DNA from: Sphingomonas sanguinis NBRC 13937
GTDB taxonomy: Bacteria > Pseudomonadota > Alphaproteobacteria > Sphingomonadales > Sphingomonadaceae
Direction of reading: 5' to 3'
DNA length: 64,000 nucleotides
Assembly (NCBI RefSeq): GCF_001591005.1
Contig: NZ_BCTY01000008.1
Coordinates: 1 to 64,000 of the forward strand
A program made the position numbers and the translations under genes. Positions 17,204 through 27,563 of this stretch are shown here, piece by piece; the stretch's first letter is position 1; each line of letters opens with the position of its first letter. The notes beneath the pieces are model-generated. The model was not told the DNA's origin and did no database searches. It saw only the letters and a list, made by a program, of their open reading frames with translations.

Positions 17204-17785
17204 TTACGCCCCCGAAGGCGTCAAATCCGCGTCGATCGCGATCGTCACCTGCCGCCCGACGATCAGCGGATAGGCGGTCATCCCGAAATCGCGCCGGTCG
17301 ATCCGGGTCGTGGCGGCGATGTGCACCGGCTCGCGCCCCGTCATCGCGGCGAAGGGCTGCGAGAACTCGACCGTCAGGGTCGCGGGCCGCGTCACGCCGC
17401 GCGCCGAGATCGTGCCCGCTACCTGCGCGCTGTGTTGGCCGGTGCGGGTCATCGACGATCCGTGGAAGGTCACATGGCGATAGTGATCGACGTTGAAGAA
17501 ATCCGGCCCTCGCAACCGCGAGCGGGTGAGCGAGTCCCCCGCCTCCAGCGCCTGCGCGTCGATCTGCACGTCCAGCGTCACCGCCTGCGCATCCCGATCG
17601 GACAGGGCCACGCGACCCTCCAGCTTGGGGAAACGAGCGGTCTTGCTGCCCAGGCCGAAAAAGCCGACCTTGGCCTGCACCTGCGCATGAGCGGGATCGA
17701 TATGATAGGTGATGGCTCCCGCCGGGGCCGCCGCGCCGAGCAAGGGCAACGTTGCCATCGCGGCCAGAGCCGTCCAAAATCTCAT
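17204..17785 (-). CDS. YceI-family periplasmic lipid-binding-like protein
   Basis: The 193-residue product has a signal peptide (MRFWTALAAMATLPLLGAAAPAGA) and a YceI beta-barrel domain. It starts ITYHIDPAHAQVQAKVGFFG and includes the FFNVDHYRHVTFHG and FGMTAYPLIVGRQVTIAI segments typical of the family. YceI proteins bind isoprenoid-like lipids in a hydrophobic pocket; the exact role is unknown. The reading frame continues upstream, but the ATG at 17785 starts the signal peptide. It is divergent from tdk. Confidence 0.85.
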   Translation of the reverse strand: MRFWTALAAMATLPLLGAAAPAGAITYHIDPAHAQVQAKVGFFGLGSKTARFPKLEGRVALSDRDAQAVTLDVQIDAQALEAGDSLTRSRLRGPDFFNVDHYRHVTFHGSSMTRTGQHSAQVAGTISARGVTRPATLTVEFSQPFAAMTGREPVHIAATTRIDRRDFGMTAYPLIVGRQVTIAIDADLTPSGA

Positions 17786-17839
17786 ATTCTCTGCATTCCC
17801 ATGCTCGATACGGCGGTTCCCTTCCGATAAGGGCGCGTC

Positions 17840-18448
17840 ATGGCCAAGCTTTATTTCTACTATGCCAGCATGAATGCGGGGAAATCGACCATGCTGCTGC
17901 AGGCCGATTTCAACTATCGCGAGCGGGGGATGAACACGATGCTGTTCACCGCCGCGATCGACGACCGCTTCGCCTATGGCACCATCGCCTCGCGCATCGG
18001 CCTGTCGCAGCCCGCGACGCCGTTTCACATGGGCACCGATCTGGAGGTCTGCGCGCTGGAGCGGCACGGGCAGACGCCGCTGGCGTGCGTTCTGGTCGAC
18101 GAGGCGCAGTTCCTGACGCCCGAACAGGTCGACCAACTCGCGCGGCTGGCCGACCGGCATCGTATTCCGGTGCTCTGTTATGGCCTGCGCACCGACTTCA
18201 AGGGACAGCTTTTCCCCGGTTCGGCGCGGCTGCTGGCGCTGGCCGATGCGCTGAGCGAGATCAAATCGGTCTGCGTGTGCGGGGCAAAGGCGACGATGAA
18301 CCTGCGCGTCGACGGGCAGGGCAAGGCGATTGTCGAGGGCGCGCAGACCGAGATCGGCGGCAATGACCGCTATGTCGCGCTGTGCCGCCGCCATTTCGGA
18401 GAGGCGCTGGCGGGCGGGACGGTGCTTGAGGCGCCGTCCTTGAGATAG
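17840..18448 (+). CDS. tdk: Thymidine kinase
   Basis: This type II thymidine kinase (202 residues) phosphorylates thymidine in the salvage pathway. The Walker A motif MNAGKST is at residues 11-17; LVDEAQFL is the Walker B/lid element with the catalytic Glu; TDFKGQLFPGS and the CVCGAKATMNLR zinc-ribbon segment follow, with a further Cys in ALCRRHF. Length and motifs are complete. It lies between the divergent yceI-like gene and truB, which starts 27 bases after its stop. Confidence 0.95.
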   Translation: MAKLYFYYASMNAGKSTMLLQADFNYRERGMNTMLFTAAIDDRFAYGTIASRIGLSQPATPFHMGTDLEVCALERHGQTPLACVLVDEAQFLTPEQVDQLARLADRHRIPVLCYGLRTDFKGQLFPGSARLLALADALSEIKSVCVCGAKATMNLRVDGQGKAIVEGAQTEIGGNDRYVALCRRHFGEALAGGTVLEAPSLR

Positions 18449-18475
18449 GGGCCAAGCCCGACTAACGCCTTGGCG

Positions 18476-19375
18476 ATGCATGGATGGATTATTCTCGACA
18501 AGCCGCTGGGGCTCGGCTCGACGCAAGGGGTGAGCGCGGTCAAGCGGTGCTTGCGCCAGGGCGGCTATGGCAAGGGGATCAAGGTCGGCCATGGCGGCAC
18601 GCTCGATCCGCTGGCGACCGGCGTCCTGCCGATCGCGGTGGGGGAGGCGACCAAGCTGGCGGGGCGGATGCTCGACAGCGACAAGGTGTATGACTTCACC
18701 ATCCGGTTCGGCGAGCAGACCTCGACGCTCGATGCCGAGGGCGAGGTGGTGGCGACCAGCGACGTGCGTCCGACCCGCGACGCGCTGGAGGCGGTGCTGC
18801 CGCGCTTCACTGGGCCGATTACCCAAGTGCCGCCCGCCTATTCCGCGCTGAAGATCGATGGCGAGCGGGCCTATGACCTGGCGCGGGCCGGGGAAGAGGT
18901 GGTGCTGGCGGCCCGCGCGGTGACGATCCATTCGCTGTCGGTGGGGGAGGGGGCGGACTCAGGCGCGCTGGAGGACATCACCCTCACCGCGCATGTCTCG
19001 AAAGGCACCTATATCCGCTCGCTGGCCCGCGACATCGCCCTCGCGCTGGGCACTGTCGGCCATGTCACCATGCTCCGCCGGACCAAGGCCGGGCCCTTCA
19101 CGCTGGCCCCGGCGATATCGCTGGACAAATTGAACGAAATGGGGCAGGCGCGCACCCTTGAACAGATACTCCTGCCGCTGAGGGCGGGGCTGGACGACAT
19201 CCCGGCTCTTGCTCTCGACCCCGACCAGGCAGGGGCGCTCCGTCAGGGGCGTGTGCTGGCCGGGATTGCCGTGGACGATGGCCAATATTTCGCGATGCTG
19301 GGGGATACCCCGGTGGCGCTGGTAGAGGCGCTGGACGAACAGGTCCGGGTCGTTCGTGGTTTCAACCTCGATTAA
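18476..19375 (+). CDS. truB: tRNA pseudouridine(55) synthase TruB
   Basis: TruB makes pseudouridine 55 in the T-loop of tRNAs. The 299-residue product has the N-terminal HGWIILDKPLGLGST and the catalytic motif GHGGTLDPLATGVLP, with the catalytic Asp at about residue 44. VPPAYSALKIDGERAYDLAR and GTYIRSLARDIALALG follow. The ATG at 18476 is chosen over an upstream TTG at 18470. rpsO follows after 12 bases. Confidence 0.95.
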   Translation: MHGWIILDKPLGLGSTQGVSAVKRCLRQGGYGKGIKVGHGGTLDPLATGVLPIAVGEATKLAGRMLDSDKVYDFTIRFGEQTSTLDAEGEVVATSDVRPTRDALEAVLPRFTGPITQVPPAYSALKIDGERAYDLARAGEEVVLAARAVTIHSLSVGEGADSGALEDITLTAHVSKGTYIRSLARDIALALGTVGHVTMLRRTKAGPFTLAPAISLDKLNEMGQARTLEQILLPLRAGLDDIPALALDPDQAGALRQGRVLAGIAVDDGQYFAMLGDTPVALVEALDEQVRVVRGFNLD

Positions 19376-19387
19376 GAAAGGATCACG

Positions 19388-19657
19388 ATGTCGATCACCG
19401 CTGAACGCCGCCAGGAAATCATCAAGGATCATGCCCGCGCCGAGGGTGACACGGGTTCGCCCGAAGTCCAGGTCGCGATCCTGACCCAGCGTATTCAGAA
19501 CCTGACCGAGCACTTCAAGACCCACGCGAAGGACAACCATTCGCGTCGCGGCCTGCTGATGCTGGTCAACAAGCGCCGCTCGCTGCTCGACTATCTGCGT
19601 CACAAGGATGGCGACCGCTATCTGGCGCTGATCGCCAAGCTCGGCCTGCGCAAGTAA
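19388..19657 (+). CDS. rpsO: 30S ribosomal protein S15
   Basis: S15 binds 16S rRNA early in 30S assembly. The 89-residue product is full length and matches the family throughout: [36 protein letters not shown] and [25 protein letters not shown] precedes the ATG. A strong intrinsic terminator follows, then pnp. Confidence 0.98.
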   Translation: MSITAERRQEIIKDHARAEGDTGSPEVQVAILTQRIQNLTEHFKTHAKDNHSRRGLLMLVNKRRSLLDYLRHKDGDRYLALIAKLGLRK

Positions 19658-19676
19658 GCCACGGCGACACGCCACG

Positions 19677-19710
19677 AAAAAGGGCATCCCTCACGGGGTG
19701 CCCTTTTTTT
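19677..19710 (+). terminator. Intrinsic terminator after rpsO
   Basis: Arms AGGGCATCCC (19681-19690) and GGGGTGCCCT (19695-19704) are flanked by an A-run before and seven Ts after. It begins about 20 bases past the rpsO stop codon. Confidence 0.92.
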
Positions 19711-19904
19711 ATCGGCTGGTGTATAGAGCACCCGGCCGACCGGATGCGCGCAAGGATGCGCCTCCCCAAAGCCCTTATGTCATGAAACCCGTCGAACTGT
19801 GCGGGTAGGATCGGAGGATCGGCAATTCGGTCGACCTCCAGAGCCAATTTTGGCTCAACCCATAGGCCCCGGCGGGATAGGCCCGTCGGAGTGAAGGATA
19901 TTCC
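19711..19904 (+). promoter_or_regulatory. pnp 5' leader with hairpins
   Basis: The 194-base leader between the rpsO terminator and pnp contains a hairpin GAGCCAA-TT-TTGGCTC at about 19841-19856 and a GC-rich hairpin (CCGGCGGG...GGCCCGTCGG) just before the ribosome binding site. In other bacteria pnp represses itself through a stem in its leader cut by RNase III. A similar role here is inference. Confidence 0.4.
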
Positions 19905-22244
19905 ATGTTCAATACCAAGAAAGTGGCCATCGAGTGGGGCGGCAAGACGCTGACCCTCGAAACCGGCAAGGTGGCCCGTCAGGCCGACGGCGCGGTGATC
20001 GCGACGCTGGGCGAGACGGTGGTGCTGTGCGCCGTGACGGCCGCGAAGAATGTGAAGGAAGGGCAGGACTTCTTCCCGCTGACCGTTCACTATCAGGAGA
20101 AGTTCTCGTCGGCGGGCCGTATCCCCGGCGGTTTCTTCAAGCGCGAGCGCGGTGCGACCGAGCGTGAGACGCTGATCAGCCGCCTGATCGACCGTCCGAT
20201 CCGCCCGCTGTTCCCCGAAGGTTTCTATAACGAGATCAACTGCATCTGCCAGGTGCTCTCGTATGACGGCGAGAACGAGCCCGACATCCTGGCGCTGGTC
20301 GCCGCGTCGGCCGCGCTCACCATCTCGGGCGTGCCGTTCATGGGCCCGATCGGCGCGGCGCGCGTCGGTTATGTCGATGGCGAGTATCAGCTGAACCCGA
20401 CCGACGCCGAGGCGCTGGCCGGTGACCTGGACCTGGTCGTCGCCGCCACCCACGACGCGGTGATGATGGTCGAGTCGGAAGCCAAGGAGCTGTCCGAGGA
20501 AGTGATGCTGGGCGCCGTCATGTTCGCGCACAAGGCATCGCAGCAGATCATCGACGCGATCATCGACCTGGCCGAGCAGGCCGCGAAGGACCCGTGGGAG
20601 CTGAAGGTCGGCGACGACCAGAAGGCGGTCAAGGCCGAGCTGAAGAAGCTGGTCGGCAAGGACATCACCGCGGCCTACAAGCTGACCGACAAGCAGCAGC
20701 GCCAGACCGCGCTGGGCGAGGCCCGCGCCAAGGCGAAGGCCGCCATGGCCGAGCGCAGCCCGCAGGAGCAGCTGGTCGCCGCCAAGCTGGTCAAGAAGCT
20801 GGAAGCCGAGATCGTCCGCACCGCGATCCTGAAGGACGGCCGCCGCATCGACGGTCGCTCGACCACCCAGATCCGTCCGATCGAAGCGGAGGTTCACTTC
20901 CTGCCGCGTTCGCACGGCTCGGCGCTGTTCACGCGCGGCGAGACCCAGACGATCGCGACCACGACGCTGGGCACCCGCGACGCGGAGCAGATGATCGACG
21001 GCCTGAACGGCCTGTCGTACCAGCACTTCATGCTGCACTATAACTTCCCGCCCTATTCGGTCGGTGAAGTCGGCCGCTTCGGCGCGCCGGGCCGTCGCGA
21101 GATCGGCCATGGCAAGCTGGCTTGGCGTGCGCTGCACCCGGTGCTGCCGACCAAGGAGGAATTCCCCTACACCATCCGCGTGACCAGCGACATCACCGAG
21201 TCGAACGGCTCGTCGTCGATGGCCACCGTCTGCGGCGGCTCGCTGTCGCTGATGGATGCGGGCGTTCCGCTGAAGCGTCCGGTCTCGGGCATCGCCATGG
21301 GCCTGATCTTGGAAGGCAAGGACTTCGCCGTCCTGTCCGACATCCTGGGTGACGAAGATCACCTGGGCGACATGGACTTCAAGGTGGCGGGCACCTCCGA
21401 GGGCATCACCTCGCTCCAGATGGACATCAAGATCGCCGGTATCACCGAGGAGATCATGAAGGTCGCGCTGGCACAGGCCAAGGAAGGCCGTGCGCACATC
21501 CTGGGCGAGATGAACAAGGCGCTGTCGTCGACCCGCACCGAGCTGTCGGCCCATGCGCCGCGCATCGAGACGATGACGATCGACAAGTCGAAGATCCGCG
21601 ACGTGATCGGCACCGGCGGCAAGGTGATCCGCGAGATCGTCGCCACCACCGGTGCCAAGGTCGACATCGACGACGAGGGCGTGATCAAGATCAGCTCGTC
21701 GGACGGTGCGCAGATCGAAGCCGCGATGAACTGGATCAAGGGCATCGTCGAAGAGGCTGAGGTCGGCAAGATCTACAACGGCAAGGTCGTCAACCTCGTC
21801 GACTTCGGTGCGTTCGTGAACTTCATGGGCGGCAAGGACGGTCTCGTCCACGTCTCGGAGATCAAGAACGAGCGTGTCGAGAAGGTCTCGGACGTCCTGA
21901 CCGAAGGCCAGGACGTCAAGGTCAAGGTCCTCGAGATCGACCCGCGCGGCAAGGTCCGCCTGTCGATGCGCGTCGTCGACCAGGAAACCGGTGCCGAGCT
22001 GGAGGACAACCGCCCGGCCCGCGAACCGCGTGAACCGCGCGGCGACCGTGGTCCGCGTGAAGGCGGTCGCGGTCCGCGCCGTGATGGCGGTGACCGTGGC
22101 GGCGAGCGCGGTGGTGATCGTGGTGGCGAAGGCCGCAGCGGCCCGCGTCGCGACCGTGGCGACCGTCCCCGTCGCGAAGGCGGCGAGCAGGGCGGTTCGC
22201 CCGAATTCGCCGCTCCGGCCTTCCTGACCGGTGATCGCGACTGA
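19905..22244 (+). CDS. pnp: Polyribonucleotide nucleotidyltransferase (PNPase)
   Basis: PNPase is the phosphorolytic 3'-5' exoribonuclease of the degradosome. The 779-residue product has two RNase PH domains ([20 protein letters not shown] and a second with [19 protein letters not shown] and the [17 protein letters not shown] segment). They are followed by a KH domain ([20 protein letters not shown]) and an S1 domain ([21 protein letters not shown]). The C-terminal tail is rich in Arg/Gly/Asp repeats ([15 protein letters not shown]), as in other alphaproteobacteria. AAGGAT precedes the ATG. Confidence 0.97.
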   Translation: MFNTKKVAIEWGGKTLTLETGKVARQADGAVIATLGETVVLCAVTAAKNVKEGQDFFPLTVHYQEKFSSAGRIPGGFFKRERGATERETLISRLIDRPIRPLFPEGFYNEINCICQVLSYDGENEPDILALVAASAALTISGVPFMGPIGAARVGYVDGEYQLNPTDAEALAGDLDLVVAATHDAVMMVESEAKELSEEVMLGAVMFAHKASQQIIDAIIDLAEQAAKDPWELKVGDDQKAVKAELKKLVGKDITAAYKLTDKQQRQTALGEARAKAKAAMAERSPQEQLVAAKLVKKLEAEIVRTAILKDGRRIDGRSTTQIRPIEAEVHFLPRSHGSALFTRGETQTIATTTLGTRDAEQMIDGLNGLSYQHFMLHYNFPPYSVGEVGRFGAPGRREIGHGKLAWRALHPVLPTKEEFPYTIRVTSDITESNGSSSMATVCGGSLSLMDAGVPLKRPVSGIAMGLILEGKDFAVLSDILGDEDHLGDMDFKVAGTSEGITSLQMDIKIAGITEEIMKVALAQAKEGRAHILGEMNKALSSTRTELSAHAPRIETMTIDKSKIRDVIGTGGKVIREIVATTGAKVDIDDEGVIKISSSDGAQIEAAMNWIKGIVEEAEVGKIYNGKVVNLVDFGAFVNFMGGKDGLVHVSEIKNERVEKVSDVLTEGQDVKVKVLEIDPRGKVRLSMRVVDQETGAELEDNRPAREPREPRGDRGPREGGRGPRRDGGDRGGERGGDRGGEGRSGPRRDRGDRPRREGGEQGGSPEFAAPAFLTGDRD

Positions 22245-22267
22245 TCCTGATCGTCGGATGACGGACA

Positions 22268-22297
22268 AGGGCTCGGGGGAAACCCCGGGCCCTTTTT
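22268..22297 (+). terminator. Intrinsic terminator after pnp
   Basis: A GC-rich stem formed by AGGGCTCGGGG and CCCCGGGCCCT with a GAAA-type loop is followed by TTTTT. It starts 24 bases past the pnp stop codon. Confidence 0.9.
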
Positions 22298-22362
22298 CGT
22301 TGGAAAAGGATTTGCGCGTTCTTGGATGCGCCTGAACGCCGTGCGGTTGGGATCGGGATCGG

Positions 22363-22455
22363 GTTCGCGCAGAGGCGCAGAGGACGCGGAGAGTGTTCTT
22401 GCGACTTGGTGCCGCTGCGGCAGAAACCCGTCGCCTCCGCGTCCTCTGCGCCAAC
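22363..22455. repeat. Composite nested inverted repeat, short copy B
   Basis: The left arm (22363-22391) begins GTTCGCGCAGAGGCGCAGAG. An 18-base segment of it (22374-22391) is exactly complementary to 22435-22452. This is the same arm family as copies A and C but with a short 43-base centre, so it lacks the inner module. Confidence 0.65.
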
Positions 22456-22521
22456 ACATCTTCACATCGTCACGTCAATCCGCCTTCCAGCCATCGTTCA
22501 GACAGAGCGACGTGTAGAGCT

Positions 22522-23313
22522 TCACTGCGCATGCGCGTCCAGCCAACGTGCGATCGCGTCCACCACCTTATCCTCGATTCCATAATAGCCATGTGGGGTC
22601 AGGGACCCGCAGTCCTTCTTCGACCGCGTGACCCCGCCCGATACCGTCAGCACCTTCACCCCCGGGCTGTGCGTCATCGCCGCCGCGATGCGCGGGGCAT
22701 CGGCGGGTGGCGCCACGTTGCACCGGTCGTCTCGATTGGCAACGATCAGCGCAGGCACCGTCACCTGTGCCGGATCGGCGTCGAACACCGTCTCATGACT
22801 GCCCCCCATCACCGATACCGACTCGGTCAGCACGACGCCCGCGACGCTTCCCGGCGCAGCATGGGCAGCGCCATTCATCGCCGCAATCGATCCCTGGCTG
22901 GTGCCGAGCAGGAAGACCGGTCCCGTCCCCTGCCGATGCGCCAGCGCGACCAGATCGCCGATGACCCTTGCATAGCCGGGCGAACTCCGCCGTCCGCGCA
23001 TGGTATCGCTGGCCAGCGCATCGGGGATCAGGACGCCATAACCCTTGGCATTCCATAGCGCGCGCGTCCGCACGACGAAATTGTCGCCATGCGTCAGCCT
23101 TCCGTCGCGCGTGATGCCGATATCGCCCGCGCCGCCGGGCAGCATCACGATGGTCCCGCGCGGATGGGCCGGAATCGACAGGAGCACGCGCTGCACCGCA
23201 CCGTTCGGTCGGGGCATGTCGAGCACGCGAATGGTGAGCGGACGCCCCTGGGCCCCGGCCATCCCGGACATGCCCAACAGTCCCGCAATCACCGCGCACT
23301 TCGCCCAACGCAT
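22522..23313 (-). CDS. Secreted alpha/beta hydrolase
   Basis: The roughly 263-residue product has a signal peptide (MRWAKCAVIAGLLGMSGMAGAQG) and an alpha/beta hydrolase domain of unknown substrate. The nucleophile elbow is GTSQGS, LPGGAGDIG resembles an oxyanion-hole loop, and LTPHGYYGIEDKV probably carries the catalytic His. Two in-frame GTGs lie just upstream (23316, 23319); AAAGG fits either start. The three Cys residues of the mature part may include a disulfide. Confidence 0.75.
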   Translation of the reverse strand: MRWAKCAVIAGLLGMSGMAGAQGRPLTIRVLDMPRPNGAVQRVLLSIPAHPRGTIVMLPGGAGDIGITRDGRLTHGDNFVVRTRALWNAKGYGVLIPDALASDTMRGRRSSPGYARVIGDLVALAHRQGTGPVFLLGTSQGSIAAMNGAAHAAPGSVAGVVLTESVSVMGGSHETVFDADPAQVTVPALIVANRDDRCNVAPPADAPRIAAAMTHSPGVKVLTVSGGVTRSKKDCGSLTPHGYYGIEDKVVDAIARWLDAHAQ

Positions 23314-23441
23314 CACCACGACCTTTCTCGTTCGGGATCAAATGTAAGCGATGCGCGTGCTGAACAGAGGCTGATCATGCCCCGCTGGACAGGGGGAGCG
23401 AGCGCCCCCTAGGCTGGACAAGAGGGCAAGAGGGGCGAGGC

Positions 23442-24590
<1,149 letters not shown>

Positions 24591-24593
24591 GCG

Positions 24594-25586
24594 TCAGGCC
24601 GGGTCCTTGGCCCCCTCATGCGCGCTATAGCCCAGCCGGGCATGGCCCTGCACCGGCCCCGCGACATCGGCGACCAGATAGAGCGGCCGCCGCTTCGATT
24701 CGATATAGAGCCGGCCAAGATACTCGCCGATCATGCCCAGCACGAACATCTGCACCGCACCCAGGATGACGGTGACCAGCATGGTCGAGGTCCAGCCCTG
24801 TACCGCCGAGCCGGTCAGCCAGCCGATTGCGATATAGACGATCAGCAGCAGCGACGCGGCGGTCAGCGCGAGGCCGATATGGCTCGCCCAACGCAGCGGT
24901 GCCGTGGAGAAGCCGGTTACCGCGTCGAAAGCCAAAGCGATCATCTTGCCGAGCGGATAATGGGTCTCGCCCGCATGACGCTCGGCGCGGTCATAGGGGA
25001 AGGGGACCTGGCGGAAGCCGACCCAGGCAACCATGCCGCGAATGAAGCGCGCCTGTTCGGGCAGCGACTGCAGCGCGTCGAGCGCGCGACGGCTCATCAA
25101 CCGGAAATCGCCGGTATCGAGCGGGATCGGCGTATCGGTCAGCCGGTCGAGCATCCGATAGAAGACCGCCGCCGTCGCCTTCTTGAACAGCGTTTCCCCG
25201 GCCCGCTTGCGGCGCACGGCATAGACCACGTCCGCCCCTTGTGCCGCCATGGTCGCGCGCATGTCGGTCAGCAGTTCGGGCGGGTCCTGAAGATCGGCGT
25301 CGATGATCAGGATCTGCTCGCCCGCGCACAAGTCGAGTCCTGCGGTCAGCGCCAGCTGATGGCCATGGTTGCGCGACAGGTTGATGGCGACCAGATGCGG
25401 GTCGGCGGCGGCGAGCCGCTGCATCACCGGCCAGCTATCGTCCTTCGACCCGTCGTTGATCAGGACGATCTCATAATCCTCGCCCACTGCCGCGCGCGCC
25501 GCGCCCGAAATGCGCGCGTGCAGCACGTCCAGACAGTCGGCTTCGTTATAGCAGGGGACAACGACGGAAAGGGCAGGGCGCTTCAT
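24594..25586 (-). CDS. Polyprenol-type family 2 glycosyltransferase
   Basis: The 330-residue product resembles GtrB/ArnC/DPM1 enzymes that move a sugar onto undecaprenyl phosphate at the inner membrane. The GT2 domain starts LSVVVPCYNEADCLDVLH, and its metal-binding segment is ILIIDADLQDPPELL. The C-terminal third has two membrane helices (GLALTAASLLLIVYIAIGWL and TMLVTVILGAVQMFVLGMIG) and ends in a RRPLYLV segment. The sugar and acceptor cannot be told. Confidence 0.82.
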   Translation of the reverse strand: MKRPALSVVVPCYNEADCLDVLHARISGAARAAVGEDYEIVLINDGSKDDSWPVMQRLAAADPHLVAINLSRNHGHQLALTAGLDLCAGEQILIIDADLQDPPELLTDMRATMAAQGADVVYAVRRKRAGETLFKKATAAVFYRMLDRLTDTPIPLDTGDFRLMSRRALDALQSLPEQARFIRGMVAWVGFRQVPFPYDRAERHAGETHYPLGKMIALAFDAVTGFSTAPLRWASHIGLALTAASLLLIVYIAIGWLTGSAVQGWTSTMLVTVILGAVQMFVLGMIGEYLGRLYIESKRRPLYLVADVAGPVQGHARLGYSAHEGAKDPA

Positions 25587-25620
25587 GACGCCGCCGGTTT
25601 AGCGGCGTCGAAGCCGTCCG

Positions 25621-27036
25621 TCACCCCTTGACGACCAACTTCACCAAACGGCCCGGCACCAATGCTTGGTCCGGGTCGAGTCCGTTCAGCGTCACGAACC
25701 GTTCGCGCTGGTAATCGGGAAAGGCCATGCGCGCCGACAGGCTGTCGATCGTGTCACCCTGACGGACGGTGACGATGCGGATTGTCTTGCCGCGAATGCC
25801 GTTGGCTTCGGTGGTCGACAGCGGCGCGACCGAGGCGAGCAGCGGCTGGAACGGCCCGATGCCCGAGCCCGCGGGCGTCACCAGCGTGAAGGTATAGGTC
25901 GCCGAGGGGAAGCGGTAGGCGACCACCGTCGCATCGACCGCCCGGTTGTTCGCGGCGGCGCGGGTAGTGACATAGGCATAGGGAATGCCGTTCGCCGTGC
26001 CGTTCTGAAGCTGACCGGTCGGGGTGCCGGTGCCAAGCTGTGAAAAGCGTTGGGCGATCGCTTGGCCCAGGTCGCTGCCCTGGCCGAGCCGCATCTCGGC
26101 TTGGCCGCCCTGGCCGACGATGCTCACCGCGTCGCTGCCATTGGCGATGGCATAGCCGCTGGGCGCGGTGAATTTCAGCTTCAGGCCGGGGTGGCGGAAG
26201 GTCTGGCCGTCGACCACGCCTTCCTTGGGATCGTCGCCATAAGGCAGGCCGTCGAGCATGCGCAGGAACGCCGTGTCCTGCGGTGGCGTCGTTTCCGCGC
26301 GGCCGGTCTGTTGCGCCAGTGCGGCGGCGCGGCGCACGCGGTCGGCGCTGTTGGGATGGGTCGAGGCCCAGGTGGGGATGGCGTTGGCGTCCTTGCCGGA
26401 TGTGCGCGCGGCGAGGTTGCTCGATGCCGCCAGAGAGGCGAGCATGTCGGCCGAGGCATAAGGATCATAGCCCGCCGCCGTCATGTAACGGATGCCGAGG
26501 CCATCGGCCTGATATTCCTGATCGCGGCCATATTTCAGCGTGTAGAGCTGCGCCCCCGTGCCGACGAGCTGGGTCGCGACATTGCTGCCGGTCAGCAGCC
26601 CTGCACCCGCCGCCAGGATCGAGCCGATGGTCGAGCGGGTGTTGCGGCTCTGCGAATGGCGGGCGGCGACATGGCCGACCTCATGGCCCAGCACCGAGGC
26701 GAGTTCCGCCTCTGAATTCATCAGCGCGAGAAGCTGGCGGGTGACATAGATATAGCCGCCGGGGATGGCGAAGGCGTTCTCGACCGGTGAATTGAGCGTG
26801 GTGACGGTGAAGTCGCCCTGCGCGTTCGACAGGCCCGACTGGACCGCGACCCGCTTGCCGACCCGCTCGACAAAGGCGGCCTGGGGTCCGGTGTAGCGGC
26901 CGCCATATTGCTTGACGAGTTCGGGATTGGCCTGCGCCCCTTGCGCCTTGTCGGAGGCGGAGATGGAACGCGTGGTCTGCGCCGCAACGGGGGCGGCGAC
27001 GAGCGCGAGCATGGCGGCGGCGGTGGCGAAACGCAT
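25621..27036 (-). CDS. Secreted M48-family metalloprotease with LysM-like C-terminus
   Basis: The 471-residue product has a signal peptide (MRFATAAAMLALVAAPVAAQ) and a zinc protease domain with HEVGHVAARH (HExxH) at about residues 142-151. The family's second Glu lies in the following helix (YQADGLGIRYMTAAGYDP). STHPNSADRVRRA follows in the usual place. The C-terminal segment (VRQGDTIDSLSARMAF, then LNGLDPDQALVPG) looks like a LysM domain, suggesting peptidoglycan contact. BepA-like outer-membrane quality control is a possible role. Confidence 0.85.
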   Translation of the reverse strand: MRFATAAAMLALVAAPVAAQTTRSISASDKAQGAQANPELVKQYGGRYTGPQAAFVERVGKRVAVQSGLSNAQGDFTVTTLNSPVENAFAIPGGYIYVTRQLLALMNSEAELASVLGHEVGHVAARHSQSRNTRSTIGSILAAGAGLLTGSNVATQLVGTGAQLYTLKYGRDQEYQADGLGIRYMTAAGYDPYASADMLASLAASSNLAARTSGKDANAIPTWASTHPNSADRVRRAAALAQQTGRAETTPPQDTAFLRMLDGLPYGDDPKEGVVDGQTFRHPGLKLKFTAPSGYAIANGSDAVSIVGQGGQAEMRLGQGSDLGQAIAQRFSQLGTGTPTGQLQNGTANGIPYAYVTTRAAANNRAVDATVVAYRFPSATYTFTLVTPAGSGIGPFQPLLASVAPLSTTEANGIRGKTIRIVTVRQGDTIDSLSARMAFPDYQRERFVTLNGLDPDQALVPGRLVKLVVKG

Positions 27037-27137
27037 CGGTGAGGGACTCCCTGTTCGCGCTTTTCAAAGCGCGTGGCGGGCGCGGGTTCCAGCCTTTTGT
27101 TACGGAGGCGTCATTTCGGCGTCATGGTTCCGTTTCT

Positions 27138-27251
27138 CGGCGAAGGCCGGGGCCCAATCTCCTCGCCGTCGATAGCGCGCGAAACGATGCGGGGGAGGCA
27201 CCGGTCTTGCGCCTTCGGTCCTTCACCGCAACTGGGCCCCGGCCTTCGCCG
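27138..27251. repeat. Inner-module inverted repeat next to copy C
   Basis: Arms CGGCGAAGGCCGGGGCCCA (27138-27156) and TGGGCCCCGGCCTTCGCCG (27233-27251) are exact complements. The spacer contains GTCGATAGCGCGC at 27168-27180 and GCGGGGGAGGC, both also in the centre of copy A. Here the inner module lies beside the outer module rather than inside it. Confidence 0.65.
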
Positions 27252-27265
27252 GGGAAGAAGATTTG

Positions 27266-27526
27266 GTTCGCGCGGAGGCGCGGAGGACGCAGAGGTGCCT
27301 GACCTCGCTGCCGATGCTGGTCTCGTCCTGCACTTTCCTCCCCTGTTAGGGGAGGGGGACCAGCGAAGCTGGTGGAGGGGTGGCCCCCCTCTCGATAGCG
27401 GGACACCCCCCCGTCAGGGCTTCGCTCTGCCACCTCCCCTGCAAGGGGAGGAATAGATTCAGCGGTGAGGAGAACGCATTCCGCGCCACGCACCCTTCTC
27501 TGCGTCCTCCGCGCCTCTGCGCGAAC
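27266..27526. repeat. Composite inverted repeat, copy C, with REP inserted
   Basis: Outer arms begin GTTCGCGCGGAGGCGCGGAG (27266-27295) and end CCGCGCCTCTGCGCGAAC (27498-27526). A GC-rich palindromic repeat of another family (27335-27455) sits between the arms, so the two families are nested. Confidence 0.65.
27335..27455. repeat. Palindromic REP-like repeat, copy 2
   Basis: It is bounded by TTCCTCCCCTGTTAGGGGAGG and CCTCCCCTGCAAGGGGAGGAA and contains the CCAGCGAAGCTGGTGGAGGGG module in reverse order to copies 3 and 4. It therefore seems to be inserted in the opposite direction. Confidence 0.7.
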
Positions 27527-27563
27527 AAAACGCTCTATCGCGGCCGAGCGTAAGGAACGGCCC

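Larger units (their letters stand above)
27037..27563. other. Intergenic region made of several dispersed repeats
   Basis: This 527-base gap between the M48 protease and the RelA/SpoT gene has no credible coding region. It contains the inner repeat pair at 27138-27251, the outer repeat pair at 27266-27526, and a palindromic REP-like repeat at 27335-27455 nested between the outer arms. The three are listed separately. Confidence 0.6.

Noticed and set aside
19566-22457. Very long open frame on the minus strand (963 codons) covering pnp
   Set aside because: It is antisense to pnp, which is clearly the real gene. High GC with few stop codons in the opposite frame produces such shadows; its product is Arg/Asp/His-rich and matches no family.
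27266-27530. CRISPR-like direct repeats
   Set aside because: The repeats are inverted pairs with variable spacing and match dispersed intergenic elements. There is no regular array of identical direct repeats with spacers and no cas gene.
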